From Gamarada debralockiae (Eukaryota > Ascomycota > Leotiomycetes > Helotiales > Hyphodiscaceae), in the NCBI GenBank assembly GCA_002803225.1, contig NXFV01001550.1, positions 1-50,007 of the forward strand: a stretch of DNA of 50,007 nt, in the 5' to 3' direction. Under the pieces are notes generated by a model. The model did not search any database. It was not told the DNA's origin and saw only the letters and a list, made by a program, of their open reading frames with translations. Shown here piece by piece: positions 20,541-34,414 of this stretch. The position numbers and the translations under genes are program-made. Within the stretch, counting starts at the first letter, position 1; each line of letters opens with the position of its first letter.

Positions 20541-23500
20541 ATGGTCCGAATAACCAAGACTATGCAGGCGAAACACTTGGAGACTTTGGTAAACTTCATA
20601 CACCTTTGTACGAGTAACAATATGCTAATGAGTCACCCAGTCGCCGTGGGTTAAGGAATTCCGCGAGACTGCCTGCTCCATCTCCTTACCACTACTTCCC
20701 GGATACCTCGCAACCTTCCCAACAAGATGGCCTTTTCCTCGGGGTGATCTATATCATTGGATATCTCTCCTCAACAGATTCGATGTCATACTCGAAAACT
20801 TCTGCAAAACATACAAGCTAGATGAGGGCCCTCAGATGATGGACTTTGCTTGCAATATTCTGGAGTCGAGAATTGGCGAGCCTGAGAATTCCACCGATGA
20901 ACACAATCTCACAGAGCTTGGATTTGGGAATGATGGAGATAGGGAACTGGTCGAATCCATTTTGAAGTTCTCTAGAATGCTCCTGCAGAATTGTGGCAAC
21001 AGAAGCATCTATGCAAGCAGCTCACATCTAAACAGCTTGCTGAACACCACTTCCCTATCGCTGCTCGAGAATACGCTTCAGTTGGGTTCTGAATTGGCGC
21101 AGAGATATCAAGCAGCTGTGAAGCGCACGACTATACCCTCTCGAAGTACAACATCTGCCTTGTTAGCAAACCACTACAACATCGATCTGGATAGAGTTCT
21201 GCAGCTATCAATGCCATTCACCAAGACAACACCTATTCCAACCGAATCTGCACAGCCAGCCACACCTGCGACCCCAAGTGTCAAGGGCAAGGAGAAGGCA
21301 TACTTCAATATACCTGCCACATCTCAAAAGAGTCCCACCACCACTGTCTACGCAAACGATCTCGTGTCCTTGGTTAAGGGAGGAGCTGGTGTTAGTAGTA
21401 GTCCGAAGGGTGCGCGAAACGGACTTGTTACCAGTGAGATCAGTTGGGAGGAATGGGGAGATGTCAAGGTCACATACTATCCAAAGGCCACCACAGATAC
21501 GGACTCTGCGAATGCCACAAACACACCTCGTCCTGCCAGTGTCTCACCTGCATTTGCCGCTCCCATTACACCCACACCAATCCGTCGATCATCTAATTTA
21601 GGACCTCATGGTCAACGCACTGGTCGTGTATCAAACTCTGATGATTCTCCGGTTGCCTTGACTCGCACCCCAACATTTCCTACAGAGGATACTCAGCACC
21701 AAAATATCAAGACCATAGAGATTCCTTTGTCGAAAATCAAATCCACCGGCATCCACAATCTGCTCCGCGAAAACGTATCTGACCTACCACAAGAGTTGCA
21801 GTACGAACTGTTGACAAAGCTTCGTACCGCAGATGCTTTGACAACGTCTCTAGAGACTAGACGTCAACTTTTGACAGTCCGTTTGTTGGCTATTACCAAT
21901 TTGGCTTATGTCCACACCGAGCCGTCCTTCCACGATAATGTATTGAAGCAAGATAGTGAAGAACCACGTCGGCTGCAGCTTGTCTACCAGCTGGCTGAAT
22001 TGGTCCATCCACCGCCCGAGGGTGACGTTGCGATTCCCAAATTTCTTCAAACCATCGCATTTTCTACCCTTGATGCATTATCTCAGCATCAAGCTAGATT
22101 TCCGGATATTTGTGCCGCTCTCAACACCAATGTCAGCCATGGAGTGCTTCTTTATGTGGTCAGAAAAGCCGTGGCTGAGATGAGTGGCCAAGATGTTGGT
22201 GATGTGATCACGGAGCAGGATCAATGGCGAGACGCTCTGTTTTCATTACTCTCCAACATCTCCATGATTCACCGTACTGGAGGAGATCTAGTCACAGCTG
22301 GCTTGATCCCCGTTTTGGTTGAAGTTCTTGAGCTTCGCACCTCCATTGCTGAGCGCTACTACCCCAAAGTTCTGTCTTTCCTGGACAACATTGCGTACAG
22401 TGCCCGAGATGCATTGCAGACGATCGTTAGCGGAGAAATTCTCGATGCTGTTTCTAATCTCATCATACATGAGGTCAACACTGCCGCAGAGAACGCGGCA
22501 TCTGGCAAGGGCATGCGACCTGAGTATCGATCAGCATCTGTTGACTACGAGATTCCACAATCCCAGCAGGCGACCATCAAATGGCTTTTCAAATTCATCC
22601 ATCATATGATGACTAGTGCTCCCGGCTTTAGTGGAAACTTCGATCGTCTTTTGCGAAATTTGATCGATTCCTCGCAGCTTCTAGAGAGTCTTCGTCGGAT
22701 TATTGGAAATGCTCGTACCTTCGGTTCTATTGTCTGGACCAATGCTGTCAGCATTTTGAACGATTTCATCAACAATGAGCCAACAAGTTTTGCCGTTATT
22801 GCTGAAGCTGGACTCAGTCGGGGGTTGCTCGAGGCTGTCACTGGTACGACCATAGTCATGCCGTCTGATTCGAAGAATGCCAAATCACCGCCTGATCAAG
22901 AAGTCACCGAGGACACGCACACCCCTCCATCCGCTGATGATGACGATGATAGTGATGCCGATGAGTACGAGCAGGCTCCCCAGCGACCCTCACAAGCCAT
23001 GCTTCACACTCCCCGAGAAGGCCCACTCGCTCGAGGTATATTGCCAACTTCAGAGACTATCAATATCGTGCCACAAGCATTCGGTGCTATTTGCTTGAAC
23101 AACGCCGGTATGAAGATGTTTCAGGCTTCCCGTGCACTGGACAGCTTTTTCGAGATATTTGAGAGTCCCGAGCATGTGAAATGTATGGATAACAATAAGG
23201 ACCTACCTGGAAATCTCGGCAGTACTTTCGATGAGCTTGTCCGTCATCATCCGCCCCTCAAGACTGCTATCATGAATGCAATTCTCAACATGGTTGCAAG
23301 AGTCGGCTATCTCTGCAAGACAAAAGGCGAAAAGAACAAGATAGGCGCCAAGTTGTGGACCTACAACTCGTCAGGCAAGCCTGTTGTTGCGGATGAGCAG
23401 CTGAAGATGTCGCCCACTGATAAATCTTCCAAAGGCAAAGGTAAAGCTGTTGACGATGGAAGCGACGTTGAGATGCAAGATGTCGAGACCGAAATCCCGC

Positions 23501-26500
23501 AGACCCCGCAGGTCCCCGACATTCAACTCTCAAACAACGCAAACCCAAATGCGGAGATGACACCATACATCAGTGCTGTTGCTACGTTCTTGGCCGCCAT
23601 GTTCAGCAACTCTTCTGTTCGTTCTGATTTCACCTCCAAGGGTGGCATGGAGTACCTTCTGGACCTTGATGACTCGCCATGCTTGACCTATGAGTTTGCC
23701 GATCCAAGACATAGTCAAAACCTTCACTCTGTCATCGCTCAGCTGGCAGAACAGAAGCCACACCTCACTCTACCTTCTTTGCTCCAGAGAGCACAGCTTG
23801 CTGCTGAAGCTCTTGCACCCTTTGCAGATCACGAAGGAAGCCTGCCATTCTTCTATCCTTTCGTAAATAAGGAAGCCCAGCAATCAGCAAACGTTGATTT
23901 ACTTGCAAAAGGCACCGATTTTGCCAAGGCTTTGGTTAACATCCAGTCTCTAGTATTGACGCTCAACTCGTGCTTCACGAACTCGGCATATAATCATAGA
24001 ACCAGCGTCAGTTTCAGCCAGCTCAACCTCGGCGATTATTACATTCGTCTTGTCCGTGTCCTTGGTCCTTTACTAGGTGCCTCTTTGCGGGAAGAGTTTG
24101 AGCTAAACAAGATCATTCCGGATCACTACAAGCATGCCGTTCGCGTCAAGGACTCTAGATTCGGCGAGCCTATCGCAGATCTCATTCTAGGAAATGAGCC
24201 ACCTTCCCCGCCGACAGAAGCTATTGCAGAAAATCAACCCTCGGAGCAAACCAACGGTGACTCAACGACAGTGTTTGTCAATACCTCTTCGGCACAAGGA
24301 GACAGCAAGCCAAAATCGCTAACGAAGGCCGAGCGAGACTCGCCAGAGTTCAAGAACTTCCAAACACTGCGGTACTTATTAAGCAAGATGTCTCGAATCA
24401 TTACGCCTTTCTTCCAGATGCTTGGAAAAAACTTGGTCAGCAAACGAGGAGTAGATGACTATCAGAAATGGAGTCATACTGGCATTGCAGATGCCCTGGC
24501 CGAGACTATCCTTCAACAGCTACGCCGACGCGAAGAAGAACGCTCAGTTGAGAACTTCACATTCTGGATCGGGATGATTCACGTTCTGAAGGACATGTTG
24601 ATCGAAAGTAAGCCTAGCAAGTACCCCAACAATTTCAATTGATTTAAAAGCTAACTCACCACAGTTTCACGGCACAATGAACGCGGTCCTCAGACTGTCA
24701 CTCTCGTGCTACAAGCATTTAAGGACCGTAGAGGATTTGATACTCTGAACCAGATTCTTGAATCCTTTACGTCAGAGATTCGATCCAGCAGCTTGCCTTC
24801 GAATTCTTCCGAGCATGACAAGAATAGTGACGAGGCCATTCGCTTTGAAGCTGCAACCATAGGCGCGAAGGATGTTCTCTCGCTCTATAGAGAGATTGTC
24901 ACTGGGAAATACGTCACGGATGCCCTTCAGTCCCAGACTATGTCAATGGCGAACAGAGCTGAGAGAGACCGAAGCAGAGCTACTTCATTCAACCCAAATC
25001 AATTCTTGGTGGAGTTGCGGATGGCTATCCTGCCGGTTGTTCGTCGACTTTGGGAATCTGATCTCGTTGACAAGGCTTCTAGTGAGATTGTGGAGAAGCT
25101 TATCGAGGTAATTAGGACTATAGCAATTGCGGACTGCGAATCGGGCGCCCTGAAGAGATCCGATAAAGCCGTACCACCTGCTAAATCACCTCGGAAAGCT
25201 TTCAAGCTCAGTAGCGAGCACAGAAGCTCTCTAGTGGACCAAAACTATCCTTCCGACCTGGCAACTGAAGCTCTCTTCCGCTGCAACAACAACCTCTCCT
25301 TTGCACTCGAATACTGTCGGGAGGCAGTTGAAGGAGCAGGCAGCCGATATCCAGTCCCAGAGGGCGAGATCTCTCCCAGTCCTGAAGCTCCCAGCTCTAG
25401 ACCTCGCACCAGCGCTTCTACTGGTACTGCAACCCCAGATGAACACGCTATGGCGATTGACTCCCTTGAAGACGTACCAGCAATCATCGATTCTCTCGCT
25501 CAACAGATGCCACCACCGCCTGCACCAGGCAATGAGCCCGTAACCCAGAACTTTGATCAAATCCTGAATCAATTTGCTTCTAATTCCTCATCATCCAGTA
25601 CGCGTGCAAGCCCATCGATGGCATCACAACAGCCATCTTCATCGGCAGCAGTAGAGGAAAGTCAAATCAAGCAGGTTACGATTGATGATTTGAACGAAGA
25701 GCGTGCAGCAATCAGAGACAACTTGATCGACAAGTGCCTAGACGTCATTAATGCTCATGGCGAGGTTACATTTGAGATTTCCGACCTCATTACCACTGTT
25801 GTCAACAAATCAAGTGATCCTGCAGCTCAGCGAAAGGTGGTTGGCGAAACCTTGGTCGTCGCCCTTATGTCATTTGCAGTTGAAGACGAGGTCAGTGTTG
25901 TCGGCAAGAAAGTTGCAGCTTATGCGCATCTGCTGGCTTTGATGCTACGAGACAAGCACTTCTATTCAGCGGCTGTTGGAGAACTTAAGGATAACCTCAG
26001 CACGTTACTGGGCTTCATCAAATTGTCTCCCAAGCATTCTTCCGATGAACCATCGCCTTGGATTGCCCAAATACTCCTCATCGTTGAGATGCTTCTTAGT
26101 GAAGATGCACGACCACGCAAGACGAAGTGGACTGTACCAAAAGACGAGAACGACGTTGTCGAAGAGCCCGTTCTAGAAACAGTTGATTATGCCGTACCCG
26201 AGGATGAGCGAGCCCAGCTTCTCGAAGCTATTCTAGATATCCTACCCAGAATTGGGAAAGACGAATCATTGGCTTTGGCTGTTCTGCGCATCTTGGTTAT
26301 TTTGACTCGGACCCGATCAGTGGCGCAAACTATGGGCGAGAAAAAGAATATCCAGCGACTCTTCGTCATGGCAAAGCAGCTGGCAGGCGCCGGGTCAGCT
26401 CGTATCCAGAGCCCTTTGATGATTATCTTACGCCACATTGTTGAAGACAAAGAGACGATCAAGCAAATCATGCGCTCAGACATCAAATCCTTTTTCGAGT

Positions 26501-29500
26501 CAGCCACTGGCCGCCAACAGCGCAATGTCGATCCAGCCATGTATCTCCGTGGCTTATCCGGCACCGCAATTCGCTCACCCGAGCTCTTCGTGGAAGTTAC
26601 CAACGAGATGGTCAAGTATAATCGATGGTCGTATCAAAACCCTGAAGGGTCGAGCCGATCACACTCTCTGGTTCTGAAGGAAGCATACACGTCCGTCTCT
26701 GATCCTACTCCAAAGCCTGCCGACGATGCAGTTCAACCCGCTGTCCGAGCTACTGAAGATCTATCCCTTCAAGATGTCAAGCCATCCACAGAAGAAGTTG
26801 ACAGCGAAATGCCAGATGCATCAAAGACGGCTCTTCCCGAACAAAAGTTGCCCGTGGTAGAGAACCCGGATGGAGTCATTCACTTCTTACTTTGCGAGCT
26901 TCTTAATTACAAGGATGTGGAGGACAAAGATCCAGCTGCTACAGCTCCCAGTGCAGACAAGGCCATTGTTTCAACCAATGGTGATGTTGCGATGACTGGC
27001 ACTGCTTCGTCGACTGCTGAACCAGCTGTCCCCAAGGACTCCAAATCTTCGAAGGCACCAAATAAGCAGGAGTTCAAGGCGGAAGACCACCCGATTTACA
27101 TCTACCGATGTTTCCTCTTGCAGTGCCTCACAGAGTTGCTCTCTTCATACAATCGCACAAAGATCGAGTTCATCAACTTCAAACGCAGTGCTCCTCCGCT
27201 CTCCATGACTCCATCCAAGCCACGCTCAAGCGTAGTCAACTATCTTCTCTTCGATCTCATTCCACTCGGTACCTTGGACCATGCTGAGTCGACCTCTCTA
27301 CGTAAGAAGACAGCTACTTCTTCGTGGGCGGACTCCGTTTTGACTGCACTCTTGAGCAAGACTGGGGAGCAACTCCTTGACAAATCTCGTGAGCCTTCAG
27401 ATGGCGAAGATGAACCTGATCTTCTCTTCGTTCGCCGATTTGTTTTGGAGAATATCCTCAAAGCCTACAAGGAGGCAAGCACATCGAATGAGCCTCTTGA
27501 TGTGAAGTACGCCAGGATGCTTTCACTCGCCGACCTCATGAGTCACATCATGAATGGGAAAGAGAACATTGGCGTTCTAGATACCTCTGTAGCCAGCCGA
27601 TCTCAAAACCAACTTAAGCGTATCATGTTTGAGAAGGGTTTTATCGCAGCCTTGACCGCATCCATTGCCGACATCGACTTGAACTTTCCGGGTGCCAAGC
27701 GTGCTGTGAAGTACATTTTGCGACCTCTCAAAGTCCTTACAACCACTGCTATTTATCTCAGTGACCTCTCCCTTATTTCTGCCACTCCTGGTCAAGCTGA
27801 AGAGGACGAGATTGAATCAGCTACCTCCGTCTCCGATGTAGAAGACGAGCGTGAAGAGACGCCAGACTTGTTCCGAAACTCGACTTTGGGTATGTTCGAG
27901 CCTGGTAGAGAGGAAGACTCGTCATCCGAGTCCGAAGACGGTATGTCAGCTCGTTTGCCATCTCTGATTAGCCCACTAACTTTCTTAGATGACGAGGAGA
28001 TGTACGAAGGCGAATACGATGAAGAAATGGAATACGAAGAGGAAATGCCTGAAGACGATGAAGATAATATTAGCGATGAAGACGATGACATCGAAGGCAT
28101 GGGCCCAATTGAAGGCCTTTCTGGAGATCATGGAGTCGACGTTGAAGTCATTATGGAAGAAGGTGACGACGATGAAGACGGCTCGAGTGATGAGGACGAC
28201 GATGAGCATGACTCAGAAGATGACGATGCCCGCGTCGAAATCATTGACGAAGCCGGCAATATCCAAGAATTGGGCGAAGACGACGACATGGAGGAATGGG
28301 AGAGCGATGATGGTCACGATGCAGAAGAAGAAGAAGAGGATTATGAAGGCCAGGCTGCTGACCAAGAAGAAGCCCAACTTCATGGGATGGATGCTATGGG
28401 CATGGATGACATGGTAGGTGGACCTCTCGGCCATCTTGTTCGTGCTCTTGGCGGCGGTGAAGATGCCGAGGAAATGCTCGAGCGAATGGAAGAGCAACTC
28501 GAAGCCGAAGGCATTAATCCTGGCGATGACGAAGAACGTATGGGTGCCGAGTACATGGAAGAAATTGACGATGAAGGTAAGATTACCTCCCCTCTGTCTT
28601 GAAGCTTACCTTGGTTTCAATTTACTAACACGTCTTAGAAGACGAGGATGACGAGGACGACATGGAAGAAGAAGAAATGTTCCTTGACCCAGGTTACCCA
28701 GGTACTTTCTGAATTTGCTGGAAAATTTGACACATCTAACATGAAATACAGGTGATCCTGGACATGTCTTCGGATGGGAGGGCGAAGTTGATCCACCAAT
28801 GATTATCAGTCATCGTGGACACCATCGCCCCCGTGGATTCCCTAGTCCTTTCCCATTGTTCCCTGGGGGTCCTCGTGATCCACTAGGTGGTATGTTACCT
28901 CCCCCTCCGTTACGTTCTCTCAACGGTTCTTCTCTCAATGATCTCATTGCCGCCGTGCAACCTCGAGTGGAAAATAGAATACTCGTTCTTGACATGCCTG
29001 CAGGCTTTTCTCTTCTAAGAAACAGAACTAATCCAAATGCAGTACCAGATTATCGTCACTATAGGTCACACAGACCTGGACATCCCCCTACACGCTCTGC
29101 CGACGACGGTACAAACCCATTACTTCAGCGAAACGGCTCCAGAGCTGCGAGCAGAGATGGCTCTCATCGTCATCAAACCATGGGTGGCTGGATCCAGGCT
29201 ATGGGAGCACCGCCCGGTGCAGATATATCAGACTTAATTGGCTTTGGCGGCCGTCCTTTTGGTGAGGGTCCCGGAACCGCAGCACTCTTGGAAGAATTGA
29301 TGAGATCCTTACCACAATCAGGTACCATTGCACGAAACGGCGCTGCTTTGCAATTCCACATCACGACCGGTTCGGGACAAGAATTACCGCGAGATCTTCA
29401 GGCCATGTTTTCCATGAATCGTCGATTCGACAATCGACGCGAAACCGGCGAACCTGGAAGCTCTGCTTTCTTCACACCGCAACCCACTCAACAGAGATGG

Positions 29501-32500
29501 ATGGAAGAAGCTAAGCTCCTCTTTGGGGTGAACTACCACGAAAAGGCAAACGACCTCAGGGAGGCTATCCAATCGGTTCTAATACCACCCGCAATTGAGG
29601 CTGATAAGGCTCTCAAGGCTGCCGAGTTGGAGAAATTGAAGAAGAAGCAAGAAGAGGCCAAGAAGCGAGAGGAGGAAGAACGCTTAGCAAAGGAGGCTAG
29701 AGAGGCAGAGGAGAAGATTGAGAGAGAGAAGAAAGAAGCCGAAGAGCGTGAGGCTACTGAAAGAGCTGCCGCCGAGGCACTTGCTACACGAGACAATGAA
29801 CCTGAGACGGTGGAAGATGCGACCACCGAAGATAACGAGGCCGCTCCGGAGGATATGGACGGCGTGGAAACCGAAGCTGCTCAGCCTTCTGCAGGAGAAG
29901 AGCAAGCCGAGGAGGCACCGGCTGAGAATCGACCTCGAGTCATGACCATGATTCGTGGAAACGAAATGGATATTACTGATTTGGGTATCGACGCCGAATT
30001 CCTCGCAGAATTACCAGAAGAGATTCGCGAAGAAGTCATCATGACAGCAGTTGCCGAACGACGCTCTCAAGCTGCTGCAACTGGTGCACAGCCTTCCGAA
30101 ATTGATCAAGAGTTCTTGGCCGCCTTACCCGAAGACATCAGAGACGAGATCATCCAACAAGAGAGACAAGATCGACGTCGTCGTGAACGTGACGAGCAGC
30201 GTCGTCAAGCAGCAGCAAATGGTGGCCCCCCCGCAGGTGCCGAGATGGACGCAGCGTCTATTCTCGCCACTTTGACGCCGGCGTTGAGAAATCAAATTCT
30301 CATGGAACAAGATGATGAGACCCTCAATTCACTTCCTGCAGACCTCGCCCAAATTGGTCGTGCTGGCCAGAGAGATCACCCACTCAATCATGGCAGAATA
30401 CCCGGCAGTCTTGCCCGAAGAGGTGCTCCTCTCGTGGAAGGACGGGACGTTGCTACTCAGAGACCTCCTCGCCGTGCCATTGTCCAAATGCTGGACAAGT
30501 CAGGAATTGCTACCCTCCTTCGATTGATGTTCGTGACGCAACAAGGTAGTCTTCGAAGCACGCTCAATTCGGTATTGGAGAACATCTCCCTCAACAGGCA
30601 CAATCGTACAGAAGTCCTCAACACTCTTCTTCATATTCTCCAAGATGGAAGTGTCGATATGTCTGCTGTCGAGAGAAGCTTTGCCCATCTCTCTCTGAGA
30701 GCCAAGCAGCCGAAGGATAAGGACCCGAAGACTCCACAGCCATTAAAGAGAACTCTGACAGGCACGTCTACCCTTTCTCAACAAACGAAGTCGGAAATAT
30801 CTCCCATTATGGTTGTAAATCAGTGTTTATCGGCACTTGGATTCCTTACTGGTATCAACCCACACGTTCCGGCATTCTTCCTCACCGAGCACGATACTAC
30901 CGGCGGCTTGAAGCGTACTCTCAGCCGCAAGGGTAAAGGGAAAGACAGCAAAGCCTCGAAGTATGCACTCAATTCACTCCTGAGTCTCTTAGATCGCAAC
31001 CTGATTATGGAGAGCTCTCCTGTTATGGAATCGCTTTCGATGCTTCTCAATTTGGTGACCCAGCCCCTCCAAGCGTTACAGCGCAAGCAAAAGGAGGCTG
31101 AGGAGGCTGCCAAGAAAGCAGAAGCTGCCAAGACCACTGATGCTCCTACTGATGCTCCTTCTGATGCTCCTTCTGATGCCCCTATCTCTTATCCTGCCGG
31201 ATCTACTGCATCCCCGGAAACTACCACAGCCACCAATGAGCCGTCATCCGAGCAACGACCTGAGCCAGCCCAAGTCGAGGTGCTTACTTCAACCGAACAA
31301 CCTCAACCAACTGTAGCCACCGAAGGCGGCGAAGTTTCTATTTCCGAGGTAACTAAGCCAGAAACTACATCAGAGGAGCCTGAGAAGAAGCAGCGTCCGA
31401 TCACTTTCCCTGTTGTTCCAGAATACAACCTTAAGCTGGTAATCAACATATTTGTGGCCCGTGAGTGTAGCTCAAGGACCTTCCGCGAGACTCTCTCAAC
31501 AATTAAGAATTTGTCTACCATTCCCGGTGCGAAGGCAATCTTTGGCCGAGAACTAATTGCTAAGGCACAAGGACTTGGCGAGATCATTTTGGGAGACCTC
31601 GAAGACCTACTTCCTCAAATTCAGAAGGCAACTACCGGCACTGAGATCCAGGGCGTTGCGTTGGCCAAATTCTCGCCAGGTGGTTCCGACCAGAACAAGC
31701 TGCTTCGTGTACTCACAGCACTTGACCATCTCTTTGATCCCAAGCGTGACAAGAAAGACAAGCCCAACGATTCCGATGCGGAAGGCGAGTCATCTCAATT
31801 GGTAGAGAAGCAGGATCTCCTGTCGACCCTTTATGACAACTCCACCTTTGGCCCAATGTGGGATAAGCTCAGCGCATGTCTTAGCGCTATTAGACAACGA
31901 GAAAACTTGCTGAATGTCGCGACAATTCTGCTACCTCTCATTGAGGCCCTGATGGTCGTCTGCAAGAACACCACTCTCAAGGATGCACCTATTGCTCGAT
32001 CCCAAATGGGCAAGGAGATGATGCTTACGAGCCCACCTCCCGAGTCTCGCATGGAAAGCTTGTTCTTTACCTTCACCGAGGAGCATCGCAAAATCCTCAA
32101 CGAACTCGTTCGCCATACTCCGAAGCTCATGTCCGGAACATTCTCTCTCTTGGTCAAGAATCCAAAGGTCCTCGAGTTTGACAACAAGCGCAACTACTTC
32201 AGCCGAAGCATCCACACCAAGAGCTCAACCACTCGTCAATCATACCCTCCTCTTCAACTCTCTGTTCGCCGAGACCAGGTCTTCCATGATTCATTCAAGT
32301 CTCTTTACTTTCAAACTGGCGATCAGATGAAGTATGGCAAACTCAGCATTCGCTTCCACGGCGAAGAAGGTGTTGATGCTGGTGGTGTTACACGCGAATG
32401 GTTCCAGGTCCTCTCCCGGCAGATGTTCGACCCAGGATACGCACTCTTCATTCCTGTGTCTTCCGATCGCACAACTTTCCACCCCAATCAACTTAGTAGC

Positions 32501-33434
32501 GTCAACGAAGAGCATCTGATGTTTTTCAAGTTCATTGGCCGAATCATTGGCAAGGCACTCTACGAAGGTCGGGTGTTGGACTGCCATTTCAGCCGAGCTG
32601 TTTACAAACGCATCTTGGGCAAGGCCGTATCAGTCAAGGACATGGAATCGCTCGACCCAGATTACTACAAATCCTTGGTCTGGATGCTTGAGAACGATAT
32701 CACCGATATCATCACTGAGACGTTCTCTGTGGACAATGACAAGTTCGGTGTTGTCGAGACCATTGATTTCATTCCAAATGGTCGCAACATTCCTGTCACT
32801 GAGGAAAACAAGCACGAGTACGTCCGCTTGATGGTCGAGTGGAGGCTTACTGGATCAGTCAAGGAACAGTTGGATGAATTCCTGAAGGGTAAGTCGTCTT
32901 CTTGCATAATTAATGAAACTTGATTCTAACGTAAGGCCACAGGTTTCCATGACATTATCCCAGCTGATCTCGTCGCAATCTTCAATGAACAAGAATTGGA
33001 GTTGTTGATCTCAGGTCTACCTGAGATTGATGTCGACGACTGGAAGGCCAACACCGAATACCACAACTACTCTGCGTCTTCCCCGCAAATCCAATGGTTC
33101 TGGCGAGCAGTCCGTTCATACGACAAAGAAGAGCGTGCCAAATTGCTCCAGTTCGTCACGGGAACTAGCAAGGTGCCTCTCAACGGATTCAAGGAACTAG
33201 AAGGTATGAACGGCTTCAGCCGATTCAACATCCATCGTGATTATGGCAACAAGGAGAGACTTCCAAGCTCACATACATGCTTTAACCGTAAGTAAATGCC
33301 CTCCAAACCTACAATACTCAGCGACTGACGATGAAATAGAACTCGACCTTCCCGAATACGAGAGCTATGAGGCACTTCGTCAACACGTCCTCACCGCCAT
33401 CACGGCCGGAAGCGAGTATTTCGGTTTCGCATAA
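20541..33434 (+). CDS. TOM1: HECT-type E3 ubiquitin ligase of the TOM1/HUWE1 family
   Basis: Eight exons (20541-20588, 20641-24607, 24665-27940, 27989-28576, 28639-28701, 28752-32888, 32943-33287, 33340-33434) join in frame to 4,172 aa, a normal size for fungal Tom1. N-terminal armadillo-like DUF908/DUF913 regions fill about the first 1,000 residues. A UBA-like segment ([19 protein letters not shown]) lies near 1525-1565 and a long Asp/Glu tract near 2430-2570. Ubiquitin-binding UBM/DUF4414 motifs ([28 protein letters not shown]) sit near 3056 and 3097. The HECT domain covers about 3815-4172. The catalytic cysteine is in LPSSHTCFN (Cys4139), whose codon lies eight bases before the last intron. 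Known family roles are ubiquitination of excess histones and ribosomal proteins and mRNA-export control. The 48-nt intron 27941-27988 has no in-frame stop and could be retained. Confidence 0.96.
31137..31180 (+). repeat. 12-bp coding tandem repeat inside TOM1
   Basis: About four copies of a 12-bp unit (ACTGATGCTCCT and variants) encode [16 protein letters not shown] in the disordered linker. A likely length-variable site. Confidence 0.75.
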
Positions 33435-34414
33435 AAATATTCATCTCTTTCTCATTTCGATATCATGCATCCATCGCAAGCCTTTGATCAGCATTTACCG
33501 GCGTCATAGCTTTCGATCTTCTTCTCACAAGGTGAATTTGAGGCATGGGTGTTCTTCAGGGGGAACACAATTAAGGTGTGCATAAGAGGATATTGCTTTG
33601 TAGTAGGTAGAAGATGCGTGGCTGGGCTCTTTTGATTTGGAAATGGTGATTCACGACGAAGTGCAGGTCGTTCGTGGATCTATTATGAAAGCAAAATAAT
33701 GGGGTGCTGGTCTGCATCATATCTCCCAAGGGAGATGTTCTTGTAAAATAGATAGTTGTCAATACATCATACCATGATCCCTGCAACTCTCCTTTATAGT
33801 AAATGTGAGCCTTGCAAAGAGTGTGATTTCAACCTCTTTCGTCGTTGCAGTGTCTGGCATGTGAAGTGGCGTCTGCTAAAAGAGCCTCTTGGGACTTTTT
33901 GGTGAGTAAAGCTGGCGAACAGTCATACGTAGCTGAGAACATCTCATAAAACTAATTACTGCAGAGCTCTCCATATCAAATTCAGAACTTCAAAAACAAT
34001 GAATTCAAGCCCTCTCTTCCAATAAACAATCTCTCTTCTTGACATATGTTTGAAAGCTTCTCCCTGTAGGCGGTAACGTGACCGGACCCCTCCAAAAAAA
34101 AGCCCCGCTAAAATTTATTTTTCTCAACTTGATAACAAGCAACGCCATACCGTCCAGCAAACCCACAGGCACTGCACGTTCTCGCAGTTCTACGGCACTA
34201 AGCATTCCTTTACCATCGTCTAATCCTACGTTGCGTGTGCATGAATACCCTTTGACAGCGCCTCAATTCCCTTCCCTCTCGATCCCTTCAGGCGGCCTTT
34301 CGTCCGATTCGTTCGTTCGCTCCTGTCTCGCTCGACATAGGCTTTGTGTCTGTACTTAAGGTACGAAACGGCGAGAGTTTGCAGACCAGAAAAGTTTAAG
34401 AGCACACTGCAAAG
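33435..34414. other. TOM1 3' flank and PRS promoter/leader
   Basis: About 980 bp between two plus-strand genes. A short A-rich tract occurs near 34092. ORFs on either strand show no recognisable content. No tRNA seen. Confidence 0.5.
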
